Below, piece after piece: positions 55,134-62,916 of a DNA stretch of 64,000 nucleotides. A program made the position numbers and the translations under genes. This stretch comes from JAPOUP01 sp965201085 (GTDB taxonomy: Bacteria > Pseudomonadota > Alphaproteobacteria > Rhodobacterales > Rhodobacteraceae), in NCBI GenBank assembly GCA_965201085.1, contig CBDAVS010000029.1, positions 1 to 64,000 on the forward strand, given 5' to 3'. The notes beneath the pieces are model-generated. The model was not told the origin of the DNA, did not search any database, and was given only the letters and a program-made list of their open reading frames with translations. The stretch's first letter is position 1; every line of letters starts with the position of its first letter.

Positions 55134-55823
55134 TCAATATGTGCGGATCAGGCCAACGAGCCGGCCTTGCACCGCGACTTGATCGGCTCTGTATTCCTGG
55201 GTTTCATAAACCGGATTGGCGGCTTCCAGAGCGATCCTTGACCCTCTCTTGAGAAACCGCTTCAGGGTTGCCTCATGCCCATCGACCAGAGCGACGACAA
55301 TATCACCGTTATTGGCAGTGTTTTCGTTGCGGATCACCACGATGTCACCATCGTTGATGCCCTCCCTGATCATCGAGTCTCCCTGGACCTCGAGCGCGTA
55401 ATGTCGAGCCTTTCGCGACAGCATTAGAGTGGGCACCGGCACTCGATCCAGAACATTGCTGATCGCCTCGATAGGAACACCGGCCGCGATACGACCCATC
55501 ATCGGCAGTTCCATCGTACCGGCTCCTGCAGCCCGATTTGTGCCGTGTGCGGGATCGACCCGACCGTTTTCTGTCGTCTTCTGCGTAAACTTGGGTTTCT
55601 CCGGCGTGGGTTCCGGGAGTTTCGCAATTTCGATCGCTCTCGCCCTGTGCGAAAGTCTTCGAATGAAACCGCGCTCCACCAAAGCATTGACATACCTGTG
55701 AACACCGGATTTGGAGCGAATGCCCATCGCCGTCTTCATTTCTTCGAACGATGGGGCGATCCCTTCCCGCTCTATTCCGTCGCGGATTATCTCAAGTAAC
55801 TCTCGTTGCCTCTTTGTCAGCAT
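55134..55823 (-). CDS. lexA: LexA repressor
   Basis: 229 residues. The N-terminal winged helix (LTKRQRELLEIIRDGIEREGIAPSFEEMKTAMGIRSKSGVHRYVNALVERGFIRRL) and the C-terminal S24 protease domain are complete. The self-cleavage Ala-Gly is in MMGRIAAGVPIEAI, the catalytic Ser in EVQGDSMIREGINDGD and the Lys in DGHEATLKRFLKRG. It represses the SOS regulon until RecA filaments trigger cleavage. Three overlapping GTTC-N7 boxes lie upstream, so it controls itself. Confidence 0.95.
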   Translation of the reverse strand: MLTKRQRELLEIIRDGIEREGIAPSFEEMKTAMGIRSKSGVHRYVNALVERGFIRRLSHRARAIEIAKLPEPTPEKPKFTQKTTENGRVDPAHGTNRAAGAGTMELPMMGRIAAGVPIEAISNVLDRVPVPTLMLSRKARHYALEVQGDSMIREGINDGDIVVIRNENTANNGDIVVALVDGHEATLKRFLKRGSRIALEAANPVYETQEYRADQVAVQGRLVGLIRTY

Positions 55824-55860
55824 GTTCCCGACCTTTCATATGCAGGGCTGATTCGGAATT

Positions 55861-55895
55861 GTTCGGATTATGTTCTATTCCCGTTCATGGTGTTC
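55861..55895. promoter_or_regulatory. tandem LexA boxes upstream of lexA
   Basis: GTTC at 55861-55864, 55872-55875 and 55883-55886 are each 7 nt apart, giving two overlapping alphaproteobacterial SOS boxes of the form GTTC-N7-GTTC. A fourth GTTC at 55892-55895 is 5 nt further. They start 38 bp before the lexA start codon on the minus strand. Confidence 0.85.
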
Positions 55896-56484
55896 GTCAA
55901 TTCATTTGTGGTGGCGCTTCAATTCAATTTTCGATTTTTCCGTAGGTTTTCGCGCTCAAAGGTACCGCCCTAGATCGTGATTTTCTCGAAACTGAGACTA
56001 CACAGCTCATCAAACATGGCGACATAACCAGAACGGCGGGGATCTATCCCGATCCAATGACTCGCGGGTGCGCCATCTCAGAAACCGCGCTTTCAACCTC
56101 GCAGTGAAAGCGTCTACGGGTGGTGGGCGGGGCTAGGAGCGGAATAGGCAAAAGGCACCCGTTAACACTATGATGCTGACTAAATCACACCCTAACTGAA
56201 GGGTGGCGAGGCAATCTCCGAGAACCGCAGGATGCCATGCACACTGTGCAAGAAAATGAAAGGCGCTGGATGATGGTCAGCTACCGCCCGCCTTTGGTTG
56301 ATCGAAGCGGCTGACTGCAGCGCGGTGGTGGAGCGGACCGTCGGAACCCTCGACTTTCCGGTGGATGAACCTTAAGCGAATTTAGACGACGATTTAGCGG
56401 AGGTCATTCCGCAGCTGGTCAGGAACGTCTCCGGTTTCACCGATGAATGAAACGTAATGATTTCCGTTGATATGCGGAAAATGG
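55896..56484. other. intergenic, no recognised gene
   Basis: About 590 bp between the lexA boxes and repeat R1. No family words, no tRNA arms and no clear terminator recognised. Confidence 0.4.
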
Positions 56485-56725
56485 AACCGGATACCGGTTC
56501 CAAAGCAGGAAACATGGTTAGGTCCCTGATGGTGAATCGGCACCGTTTGGTCCGGACGTTCGCTGATTTCTCCGACAGGATCGATGCACTCCGGCATCGA
56601 AATTTTCAGGCCGGAAGGGGAGTGGATAACGGAGAAACGGCTGGGGATGGTCGCGGGTGAGACGAATTCCCGGTGCATGCATCCCAAGAACTTAGCAATG
56701 GCAATTCTCTGCCTGAAGCATAATT
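56485..56725. repeat. direct repeat R1 next to the AAA+ gene
   Basis: Imperfect match to R2 at 58239-58475. Shared landmarks in order are AACCGG(A)TACCGGTT, TTCAGGCC, GGGGATGGT, GCGGGTGAGA and CAAGAACTT or CGAGAACTT, with nearly the same spacing. On the minus strand both encode FRQRxAxxKF and EFxSPATIPxR. In R1 the frame stays open to 56394. Confidence 0.6.
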
Positions 56726-56760
56726 TCCCGGCAACCTCAATGGATGGCAAATGCCGTTCT

Positions 56761-58062
56761 TCAAAGGCTGTCCCTGCATTTTCCCTCGTCGATGAGATAC
56801 CGGCGAAAACTGGGAATCGGTGAGTGATAGATTCCATCCAGACACTCCTGAAGCGCTCCTCTATGAACAAGATGCTGCCGGTAATCCTCGGTGTCCATGC
56901 CTTTCGGCAGCCGCCAGCCATCCTCATCCCTGATGCTACGGCGTATCAGTGAATCGACGCCGGCCAATTTCATTCCATCGGCCAGCCCGTCCAGAACGGC
57001 GCTTGTCAGACAGACGCTGGATTTCATCTGCGGGCTGAACTGATATTCGTAATAAACGTTCCGCCTGTCCGCTGCCCCTTCATGAACGGCATCCCATCTG
57101 ACTTTCGAAAGATCGCCGTCCACTAGCGTCGCACAGTCGCCCAGAGCCTGAAACGCATGGTGCATATGTCGTGGCCAGCCTCTGGTTTCATCAATGAGTT
57201 TCTGGAGATTCGCCTGGATTTTCAGTCTGCGTTGTTCAGCTTCTTCCATGGATTCCCCAGTTCTCCCAACCGCTGAACTCAGGCCAAACCTGTCGCAGAA
57301 ACGCCGAAGGTACTTCTTTCTGTCCTCCCGGGAAAGACATCCGATTCCATGGTTCCGGGACAGACGGGTCAGTTGCATCGCCTCCATCCTGTCCTTCGTA
57401 TCACCCAGCCCCGACAGAACCATCAGAATGGGAAGGTTCAGATCGCTGTCATGCAGGTGCTGCAGAAACGCCGACTGAGGCGAATTCACCGGCCAGTCCA
57501 GCCGCTGGGCCTCGTCAATGGCGATGACCAGCGGTTTCTTCCATTTCTCTCCGGGAAACTTCGCTGAAAATTCGAGCATCGACCGCGGCGTTCCACCGAT
57601 CTGCCCGGTAAAAAAACCAACGATCTGCCGGATACCGGCGATTTCGGTAACGGACTGGACGGTGGCGGCGCCGGCATCCGCCACTTTCTTCATCAGACCC
57701 CGCCGCCATATGCGGGAAGACAGGCCAGCTGCGACGCTGACCGTTCCCATCACCGACTCCATATCCTGAAGCGACTGGCTGCTCAGGATCAGTACGCTAT
57801 GCATATCCGCGGCGGTCCGGCCATAATCGACGCTGCGCCGATCAAGTTCATTGAGAATCGACGTCTTGCCCGCTCCTGGAGCCCCCTGAAGCACCCGCGT
57901 CGCTTTCGGCTTTCCCTGTTTGACGGACCTTTCGCTGAACCCTTCGCGTACCGCCTGCTCTATTTCCAGCATGATGTTCTGGCGACCGACGAATACCGGG
58001 GGAGATTCTCCATCCTCCGCTCTGATGAATCTCTCAAGAGACTCTCTCTGTTCACCGTTCAT
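56761..58062 (-). CDS. AAA+ ATPase of unknown function
   Basis: 433 residues. Visible motifs are VFVGRQNIMLEIEQAV at the N-terminus, Walker A VLQGAPGAGKTSILNELDR (near residue 58), a Walker B strand PLVIAIDEAQRLDWP, sensor-like LPILMVLSGLGDTKDRMEAM and LTRLSRNHGIGCLSREDRKKYLRRF, and a sensor-2 region around RGWPRHMHHAFQAL. The size and order resemble orphan AAA ATPases and also TniB/TnsC-like transposon regulators, but no transposase lies beside it. The gene is bracketed by direct repeats R1 and R2. Composition is like the chromosome. Function is unknown. Confidence 0.75.
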   Translation of the reverse strand: MNGEQRESLERFIRAEDGESPPVFVGRQNIMLEIEQAVREGFSERSVKQGKPKATRVLQGAPGAGKTSILNELDRRSVDYGRTAADMHSVLILSSQSLQDMESVMGTVSVAAGLSSRIWRRGLMKKVADAGAATVQSVTEIAGIRQIVGFFTGQIGGTPRSMLEFSAKFPGEKWKKPLVIAIDEAQRLDWPVNSPQSAFLQHLHDSDLNLPILMVLSGLGDTKDRMEAMQLTRLSRNHGIGCLSREDRKKYLRRFCDRFGLSSAVGRTGESMEEAEQRRLKIQANLQKLIDETRGWPRHMHHAFQALGDCATLVDGDLSKVRWDAVHEGAADRRNVYYEYQFSPQMKSSVCLTSAVLDGLADGMKLAGVDSLIRRSIRDEDGWRLPKGMDTEDYRQHLVHRGALQECLDGIYHSPIPSFRRYLIDEGKCRDSL

Positions 58063-58238
58063 TCCGCTTTCCCATCGTCCTTCGGTTCGGGGACTGAATT
58101 CCGAGTGACCGTCAGGTCGCGTCCGGTCTTTCTGTCGACTTCAATCCGCTTCCCGAACGCTCCGTCCCTGTCCGGCATTCGTATCGCTATTCTACACCGA
58201 ATGTTACTGAACTCCAGCGGTCTGACGGTCACCCGGGT
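58063..58238. other. region upstream of the AAA+ gene
   Basis: About 180 bp between the AAA+ start codon and R2; it should hold the promoter. Short open frames only. Confidence 0.35.
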
Positions 58239-58475
58239 AACCGGTACCGGTTTGAGGGCAGGGAATAAGGTTAAGGTTCGGACGGCGAACCGGGACCATT
58301 TGATCTGGATGTGCGCCGGATTCTCTGGCCCCACCTCGATGCGGAGGCGGAATCTTCAGGCCAAAGAGAAACTCGAAATGACGTAAGGGCGGTTGGGGAT
58401 GGTGGCGGGTGAGAGAAATTCCTGGATCACGCGTCCCGAGAACTTGACCACGGCAACTCGTTGCCGGAAGTGCTG
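58239..58475. repeat. direct repeat R2 next to the AAA+ gene
   Basis: Partner of R1. In this copy the minus-strand frame FRQRVAVVKFSGRVIQEF followed by SPATIPNRPYVISSF runs into a stop, so the copy appears decayed relative to R1. The conserved amino-acid pattern in both suggests an ancestral coding segment duplicated on either side of the ATPase gene. Confidence 0.6.
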
Positions 58476-58600
58476 CCATCTCGGAAATGTCTGTAAAGAT
58501 GAAGCAATTTTGGATCTCAGGCTTCTAGTGCAGCCCGCCATTCGTAGCGGAAAGCTAAACCGCCAATCCCTGCGGATGTTCCGCCGCCCTTCCTCCACCG

Positions 58601-59311
58601 CTACGTACGCGCGGCTTCGAACGCGGCCCAAGCGGTCTGCAGCTTTTCGATATTGAAATCCGCCTCCTTCGCCGCACCGAGAATGATCGCCTCGTTGGCC
58701 GTAACCGAGTCTATGGCCGACCCAAGGTCAGGCAGGACGTTAACCGGAATTACCAACGCACCATGGCGATCGGCATGAACCAGATCGCCCTGGTTCACGC
58801 ACATCCCCATCACCTCGACCGGTGTACCTATCTCAACAACATGGACGAAGCCGTGGCTGACGCCGATGGAGCCCGCCAGAATCGGAAATCCCGCGTCGAT
58901 CACGTCAAGGTCACGCATCACGCCATTCGTCACCGCGCCCACCAGTCCAAGCCCTTTGTGGACCGCTACGTTGACCTCGCCCCACCACGCGGCGATGGCA
59001 TCGGGAAATTCAATATCCTCGATCACCGCCAGTGAAGGTTTGGGACCACCCGCCATCAGCCTGTAATAGTCCATGCGCCTGCGCGCGATCACATCCGGCG
59101 GTTCCGAAGCGGGTGCCGCACCGGCGATCCTCGCCGTGCGCGCGAAGCCCACCACGGGTGAGGTACCTGTTGCCGAATGTTGCATGGTGCCACGGGTGAA
59201 CCGGCTGAAACCGCGTCGCCCTAGAGCGACTTCTATCGCGTTGCAGACGGTAGGGGTGTCGACCTTCCGCAGAAGCGCGAGAAGACTTTCGGAGATTACC
59301 ACTTCAGCCAT
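58601..59311 (-). CDS. RraA/HMG-aldolase-like protein
   Basis: 236 residues. VDTPTVCNAIEVALGRRGFSRFTRGTM at the start and the active-site segment AWWGEVNVAVHKGLGLVGAVTNGVMRDLDVID are the RraA-like signature. The GVMRD motif holds the catalytic Arg and Asp. SHGFVHVVEIGTPVEVMG and LVHADRHGALVIP (metal region) follow. Members act as 4-hydroxy-4-methyl-2-oxoglutarate or related aldolases, or decarboxylases. It overlaps the next upstream hydrolase gene by 16 bp and lies downstream of an ABC operon, so a catabolic role is more likely than RNase control. Confidence 0.83.
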   Translation of the reverse strand: MAEVVISESLLALLRKVDTPTVCNAIEVALGRRGFSRFTRGTMQHSATGTSPVVGFARTARIAGAAPASEPPDVIARRRMDYYRLMAGGPKPSLAVIEDIEFPDAIAAWWGEVNVAVHKGLGLVGAVTNGVMRDLDVIDAGFPILAGSIGVSHGFVHVVEIGTPVEVMGMCVNQGDLVHADRHGALVIPVNVLPDLGSAIDSVTANEAIILGAAKEADFNIEKLQTAWAAFEAART

Positions 59312-59994
59312 CTGGAAATTGTCTCGTTGGTAAGTTGCGGTTGCTCAAGGACCGGTAAGTGTCCGGCCCCCTCGATGATTTCAAGACGGGAACCCGGCAC
59401 CAGGTCGCGCATGAGTTCATGACGATCGATCGGGCATACCCTGTCCTCGCGCCCACACAGGATCAATGTCGGAACGCGCACTCCGCGCAGCGCCTCCCGT
59501 CGGTCGGGTCTGTCACGAAGGGCAAGCGATTGACGGACGAAGACTCCCGGACCAAGATCGAGCGCCATTTCCATGCATAGATCAAGGATCTCGCGCCTGT
59601 TCGTGCCATTGGCGAGATAATTTGGCTTCAACTCATCCCGGATGACCGCTGCCAGTTCTCCATCGCGGACCCTTTCGAGATGCATGGTTCTGCGCACGCG
59701 TACCTCGGGCGTCTCACTGCAGGGGTTTGTGTCGAGGAGCGCGAGACGCTCCACCCGTTCAGGGGCCGTCGCCACGATCTCCATGGCGATGATCCCACCC
59801 ATGGATAAACCGGCCAGCGCAAACCTGTCGGGAGCGTCGACCAGAATCCGACGGGCGAGGCCCTGCGTGGAGGCGGCGCCGGTCAGAGGCGGAAGATGGA
59901 GGGTCCGCCCGCGACCGAACGCGGCGATCTGTTGCGCCCAGAGCCGCGTGTCACACATCATTCCCGGCAGAAGGACGAGTGCGGTTGGGGTCAT
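59296..59994 (-). CDS. alpha/beta hydrolase
   Basis: 232 residues. The motif TALVLLPGMMCDTRLWAQQI opens the protein, the nucleophile is in FALAGLSMGGIIAMEIV (GLSMG), the acid in ILCGREDRVCPIDRH and the catalytic His in IEGAGHLPVLEQPQ. The start at 59994 (MTPTAL) has GAGGA upstream; longer starts lack similarity. It lies between the ABC transporter and the RraA-like gene and may hydrolyse the imported compound. Confidence 0.85.
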   Translation of the reverse strand: MTPTALVLLPGMMCDTRLWAQQIAAFGRGRTLHLPPLTGAASTQGLARRILVDAPDRFALAGLSMGGIIAMEIVATAPERVERLALLDTNPCSETPEVRVRRTMHLERVRDGELAAVIRDELKPNYLANGTNRREILDLCMEMALDLGPGVFVRQSLALRDRPDRREALRGVRVPTLILCGREDRVCPIDRHELMRDLVPGSRLEIIEGAGHLPVLEQPQLTNETISRWLKW

Positions 59995-60114
59995 CCGTTC
60001 ATCCTCAGCGGATTGTGAACCCGTCCGCTCACGCTCCACCGGAAAAGCGACGGGCATCGGTTGATGGATTTCCTGAGTGTGTGATCGGGACCGTCCCATG
60101 GTCGAATCGACGCC

Positions 60115-61173
60115 TCAGCCCTCTATGCGGGCGCCGGTTTTCGGGTCAAAAAGATAAAGATACTCGGGATCGAGCGTGATGCTGACAACGTCGTTCTGAT
60201 CCTTCCTCAGATGCCGGTCACCGCGGGCGATGACCCGCTGCCGTCCCCACTGAACGGTCAGAAGCGTGCTGTCGCCCGTGTTTTCGAAAGCATAGATCTT
60301 GACGTCGATTCCGCCTTGGCCGGGTTCCGATATCCTGATGTCATCGGCTCTGATCCCAAGAACGACGGCGTCGCGGTCCCCTCCATCGACCTGCGCCAAA
60401 CGGGAACCGCCAGTGGTGAAGAAGAGTCCATCCCGGAGCGAACCCTCGATGAGATTCATCGCCGGTGACCCGATGAAACCCGCCACGAACAGATTGGCCG
60501 GGTCGTTATAGATTTGACCGGGAGTGCCAAGCTGTTGGATAACGCCCTCCTTCATCACCGCCACCCGATCGGCGAGTGTCATCGCTTCGATCTGATCATG
60601 GGTTACGTAGACGGTGGTGGTCATCAATTCACGGCTGAGATGCTTGAGCTCGGCCCGCATCGAGACCCGTAGCTTCGCATCGAGGTTTGAAAGCGGCTCG
60701 TCCATCAGGAACACCTTCGGGGTTCGCACGATGGCACGGGCCAGCGCGACACGCTGGCGCTGGCCGCCAGACAGGGCCCTGGGCCTGCGGTCGAGGAGTT
60801 CGGCCAGTTCGACCTTTCGCGCCGCTTCCTCGACGCGGGGACCGATTTCGGACTTCGGTGCCCGGCGCACCTTCAGTGGATAGGCGATATTGTCGTATAT
60901 CGACATATGCGGATAGAGACCGTAATTCTGGAACACCATCGCCACATCCCGGTCCTTGGGGAGATCATGGTTGACCATGCGGTCGCCGATCCAGATCTCG
61001 CCGGTGGTCGGTTCCTCCAGCCCGGCGATCATGCGCATCGTCGTTGTCTTCCCGCAGCCGGAGGGACCGAGAAGGACCAGGAATTCACGGTCCCTGATAT
61101 GCAGTGACTGATCATCTACGCCGACCACCTCTCCCCAGCGTTTGGTGAGGTTTCTGAGCCGCACATCAGCCAT
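60115..61173 (-). CDS. ABC transporter ATP-binding protein (UgpC/MalK type)
   Basis: 352 residues. Walker A LLGPSGCGKTTTM, Q-loop VFQNYGLYPHMS, signature LSGGQRQRVALARAI, Walker B VFLMDEPLSNLD, and H-loop VYVTHDQIEAMTLADRV are all present. The C-terminal MalK/TOBE domain is indicated by VLGIRADDIRISEPG and STLLTVQWGRQRVIARGD. It powers carbohydrate-type uptake with the two permeases and binding protein encoded upstream. Its start overlaps the permease stop as TGATG. Confidence 0.93.
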   Translation of the reverse strand: MADVRLRNLTKRWGEVVGVDDQSLHIRDREFLVLLGPSGCGKTTTMRMIAGLEEPTTGEIWIGDRMVNHDLPKDRDVAMVFQNYGLYPHMSIYDNIAYPLKVRRAPKSEIGPRVEEAARKVELAELLDRRPRALSGGQRQRVALARAIVRTPKVFLMDEPLSNLDAKLRVSMRAELKHLSRELMTTTVYVTHDQIEAMTLADRVAVMKEGVIQQLGTPGQIYNDPANLFVAGFIGSPAMNLIEGSLRDGLFFTTGGSRLAQVDGGDRDAVVLGIRADDIRISEPGQGGIDVKIYAFENTGDSTLLTVQWGRQRVIARGDRHLRKDQNDVVSITLDPEYLYLFDPKTGARIEG

Positions 61174-62000
61174 CAGCGTACCGCCCCCATTGTCATCCCC
61201 TGCACGAAGTATTTCCGGATGATCAGCGCGAGAACGAACATCGGTAGCATGATGATGATCCCGGCCGCGCTGAGGAGATTCCACAGATCGCCTTCCTCGG
61301 CCTTGAAAAGAGCGAGACCGATGGGCAGGGTGACAGCGTTCTTGTTGGTCAGGATCAAAGCGAACAGAAATTCGTTCCAGGCTATGATGAAGCAGAATAT
61401 TCCCGCCGTAAGGATGCCTGGCGCCGCCATAGGCAGGACGATGTTGCGAATCACCTGAAGGCGCGAGGAACCGTCAACCAGAGCCGCCTCTTCGGTGTCC
61501 ATCGGAATGCCGTCGATGAATCCTTTGATCATCCAGACCGCGAAAGGCATGACGATGGCGAGATTGACGAGGATCAACCCGATACGCGTATCGAGTAGAC
61601 CGACGTCGCGGAACATCACGAAGAATGGCAGCACGATCACCACAGCGGGAACGAACTGCGTCGCGAGGATGATCACCAGCATCGCGGTCTCGCCCCTCAT
61701 GCGGAAACGGCTGAACGAGTAAGCCGCCATCGTCGCGATCGGAATAGCGAGAAGAACCGTAACCAAAGCGATGATCGAGGAATTGAGCAACTTGGCGCCT
61801 AGAAAGAAGGGCGCGTCGAAGACGGTGCCGAAATTCTCGAATGTTGGTATGAAAAACAGCTTTAGCTGATATACGTCGACATGCGTCTTGAACGCGGCGA
61901 GGAATATCCAGGCTATGGGAACCAGCATCACGAGGGTCGCGAGAAGAATCACGATGATCTGGAATAAGGAGAGAAACCGCTTCTTCCGGATACCGGTCAT
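61173..62000 (-). CDS. ABC transporter permease (MalG type)
   Basis: 275 residues with six hydrophobic segments: FQIIVILLATLVMLVPIAWIF begins the protein, and the inner-membrane EAA-loop reads GFIDGIPMDTEEAALVDGSSRLQVIRNIVLPMAAPGI, the signature contact with the ATPase. WNEFLFALILT is typical of MalG-type permeases. AAGGA lies before the start at 62000. It pairs with the permease 5 bp upstream. Confidence 0.9.
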   Translation of the reverse strand: MTGIRKKRFLSLFQIIVILLATLVMLVPIAWIFLAAFKTHVDVYQLKLFFIPTFENFGTVFDAPFFLGAKLLNSSIIALVTVLLAIPIATMAAYSFSRFRMRGETAMLVIILATQFVPAVVIVLPFFVMFRDVGLLDTRIGLILVNLAIVMPFAVWMIKGFIDGIPMDTEEAALVDGSSRLQVIRNIVLPMAAPGILTAGIFCFIIAWNEFLFALILTNKNAVTLPIGLALFKAEEGDLWNLLSAAGIIIMLPMFVLALIIRKYFVQGMTMGAVR

Positions 62001-62005
62001 GGAGG

Positions 62006-62878
62006 TTAGTCCTTTCGGAACATCAGCCTGGCATAGGCATAGGTGAGAAAGATCATCGGGATCACCATAAGCCAGGCGACGGCGGCGGCAAAACCGATCT
62101 GTCCGTATTTCATGCCGTTGAAATATATGTAATGCGACAGCGTCTGCGTCGCGGTGCCCGGGCCCCCGTTGGTCAGCATGAAAATCTGGTCGAACGTCTT
62201 CAGCGAGAAGATCGATTTCAGGATGATCGCGACAGCAAGAACCGGGGCCAGCTGCGGTAGCGTCACATCGCGGAACACCCGCCATCCGCCCGCACCGTCG
62301 ACCTGCGCGGCTTCGATCGTGTCCTGCGGAATGCTCACCAGACCGCCGATCAGGACCAGCGTAAGAAACGGTATCCAGCCCCAGACATCGGCCATGACAC
62401 ACACGGCGAAAGCGAGAATTGGGTCGGCCAGCCAACTGACATCGGCCAGTGGCGGGATGAGAACCCCGAAGAAGGCGTCAAACAGTCCGAATTCGGGATT
62501 GAACATGAAACGGAACGAAACGCCGATGAGGGCAGGACTCATGGCGAAGGGCAGGATCAGCAATGTCTGGACCCCGGAGCGCAGCCGTCCTCCCGGTGCC
62601 AGAAGCATCGCCAGCCCCAGAGCGCACAGCGTTGTCAGTACGACGGTCAGAACGGTATAGACGGCCGTTACCCAGACGGAGTTCCAGAACGCGGGTTCTT
62701 CCAGAACCGCCCAGGCATAGTTGTCCCAGCCGAGATACCGCTGGAGCGATCCCGGTCGATTGAGGCGTCCGACCGTCGCGGAAAGCCGTGCCGATTCGAG
62801 GAGAGGCCAGATGGCGGTGGCGAACACCACCAATACGGCCGGCGCCACCAGCGCGTATTTAAGGACGTTATCGCGCAT
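62006..62878 (-). CDS. ABC transporter permease (MalF type)
   Basis: 290 residues, hydrophobic, with VAPAVLVVFATAIWPLLESARLS as the first helix and the EAA-loop GLVSIPQDTIEAAQVDGAGGWRVFRDVTLPQLAPVL. The C-terminus FDQIFMLTNGGPGTATQTLSHYIYFNGMKYGQIGFAAAVAWLM is standard for MalF-type permeases. It lies between the binding protein and the MalG-type permease. Confidence 0.9.
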   Translation of the reverse strand: MRDNVLKYALVAPAVLVVFATAIWPLLESARLSATVGRLNRPGSLQRYLGWDNYAWAVLEEPAFWNSVWVTAVYTVLTVVLTTLCALGLAMLLAPGGRLRSGVQTLLILPFAMSPALIGVSFRFMFNPEFGLFDAFFGVLIPPLADVSWLADPILAFAVCVMADVWGWIPFLTLVLIGGLVSIPQDTIEAAQVDGAGGWRVFRDVTLPQLAPVLAVAIILKSIFSLKTFDQIFMLTNGGPGTATQTLSHYIYFNGMKYGQIGFAAAVAWLMVIPMIFLTYAYARLMFRKD

Positions 62879-62916
62879 CCGTGAAAGGGGCGGGTCGAGG
62901 CCCGCCCCTCGTGGCT

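Noticed and set aside
56761..58062. AAA+ protein as part of a Tn7-like transposon
   Set aside because: No TnsA, TnsB or TniQ-like gene is within reach and the flanking repeats are direct, not inverted; kept only as an open possibility.
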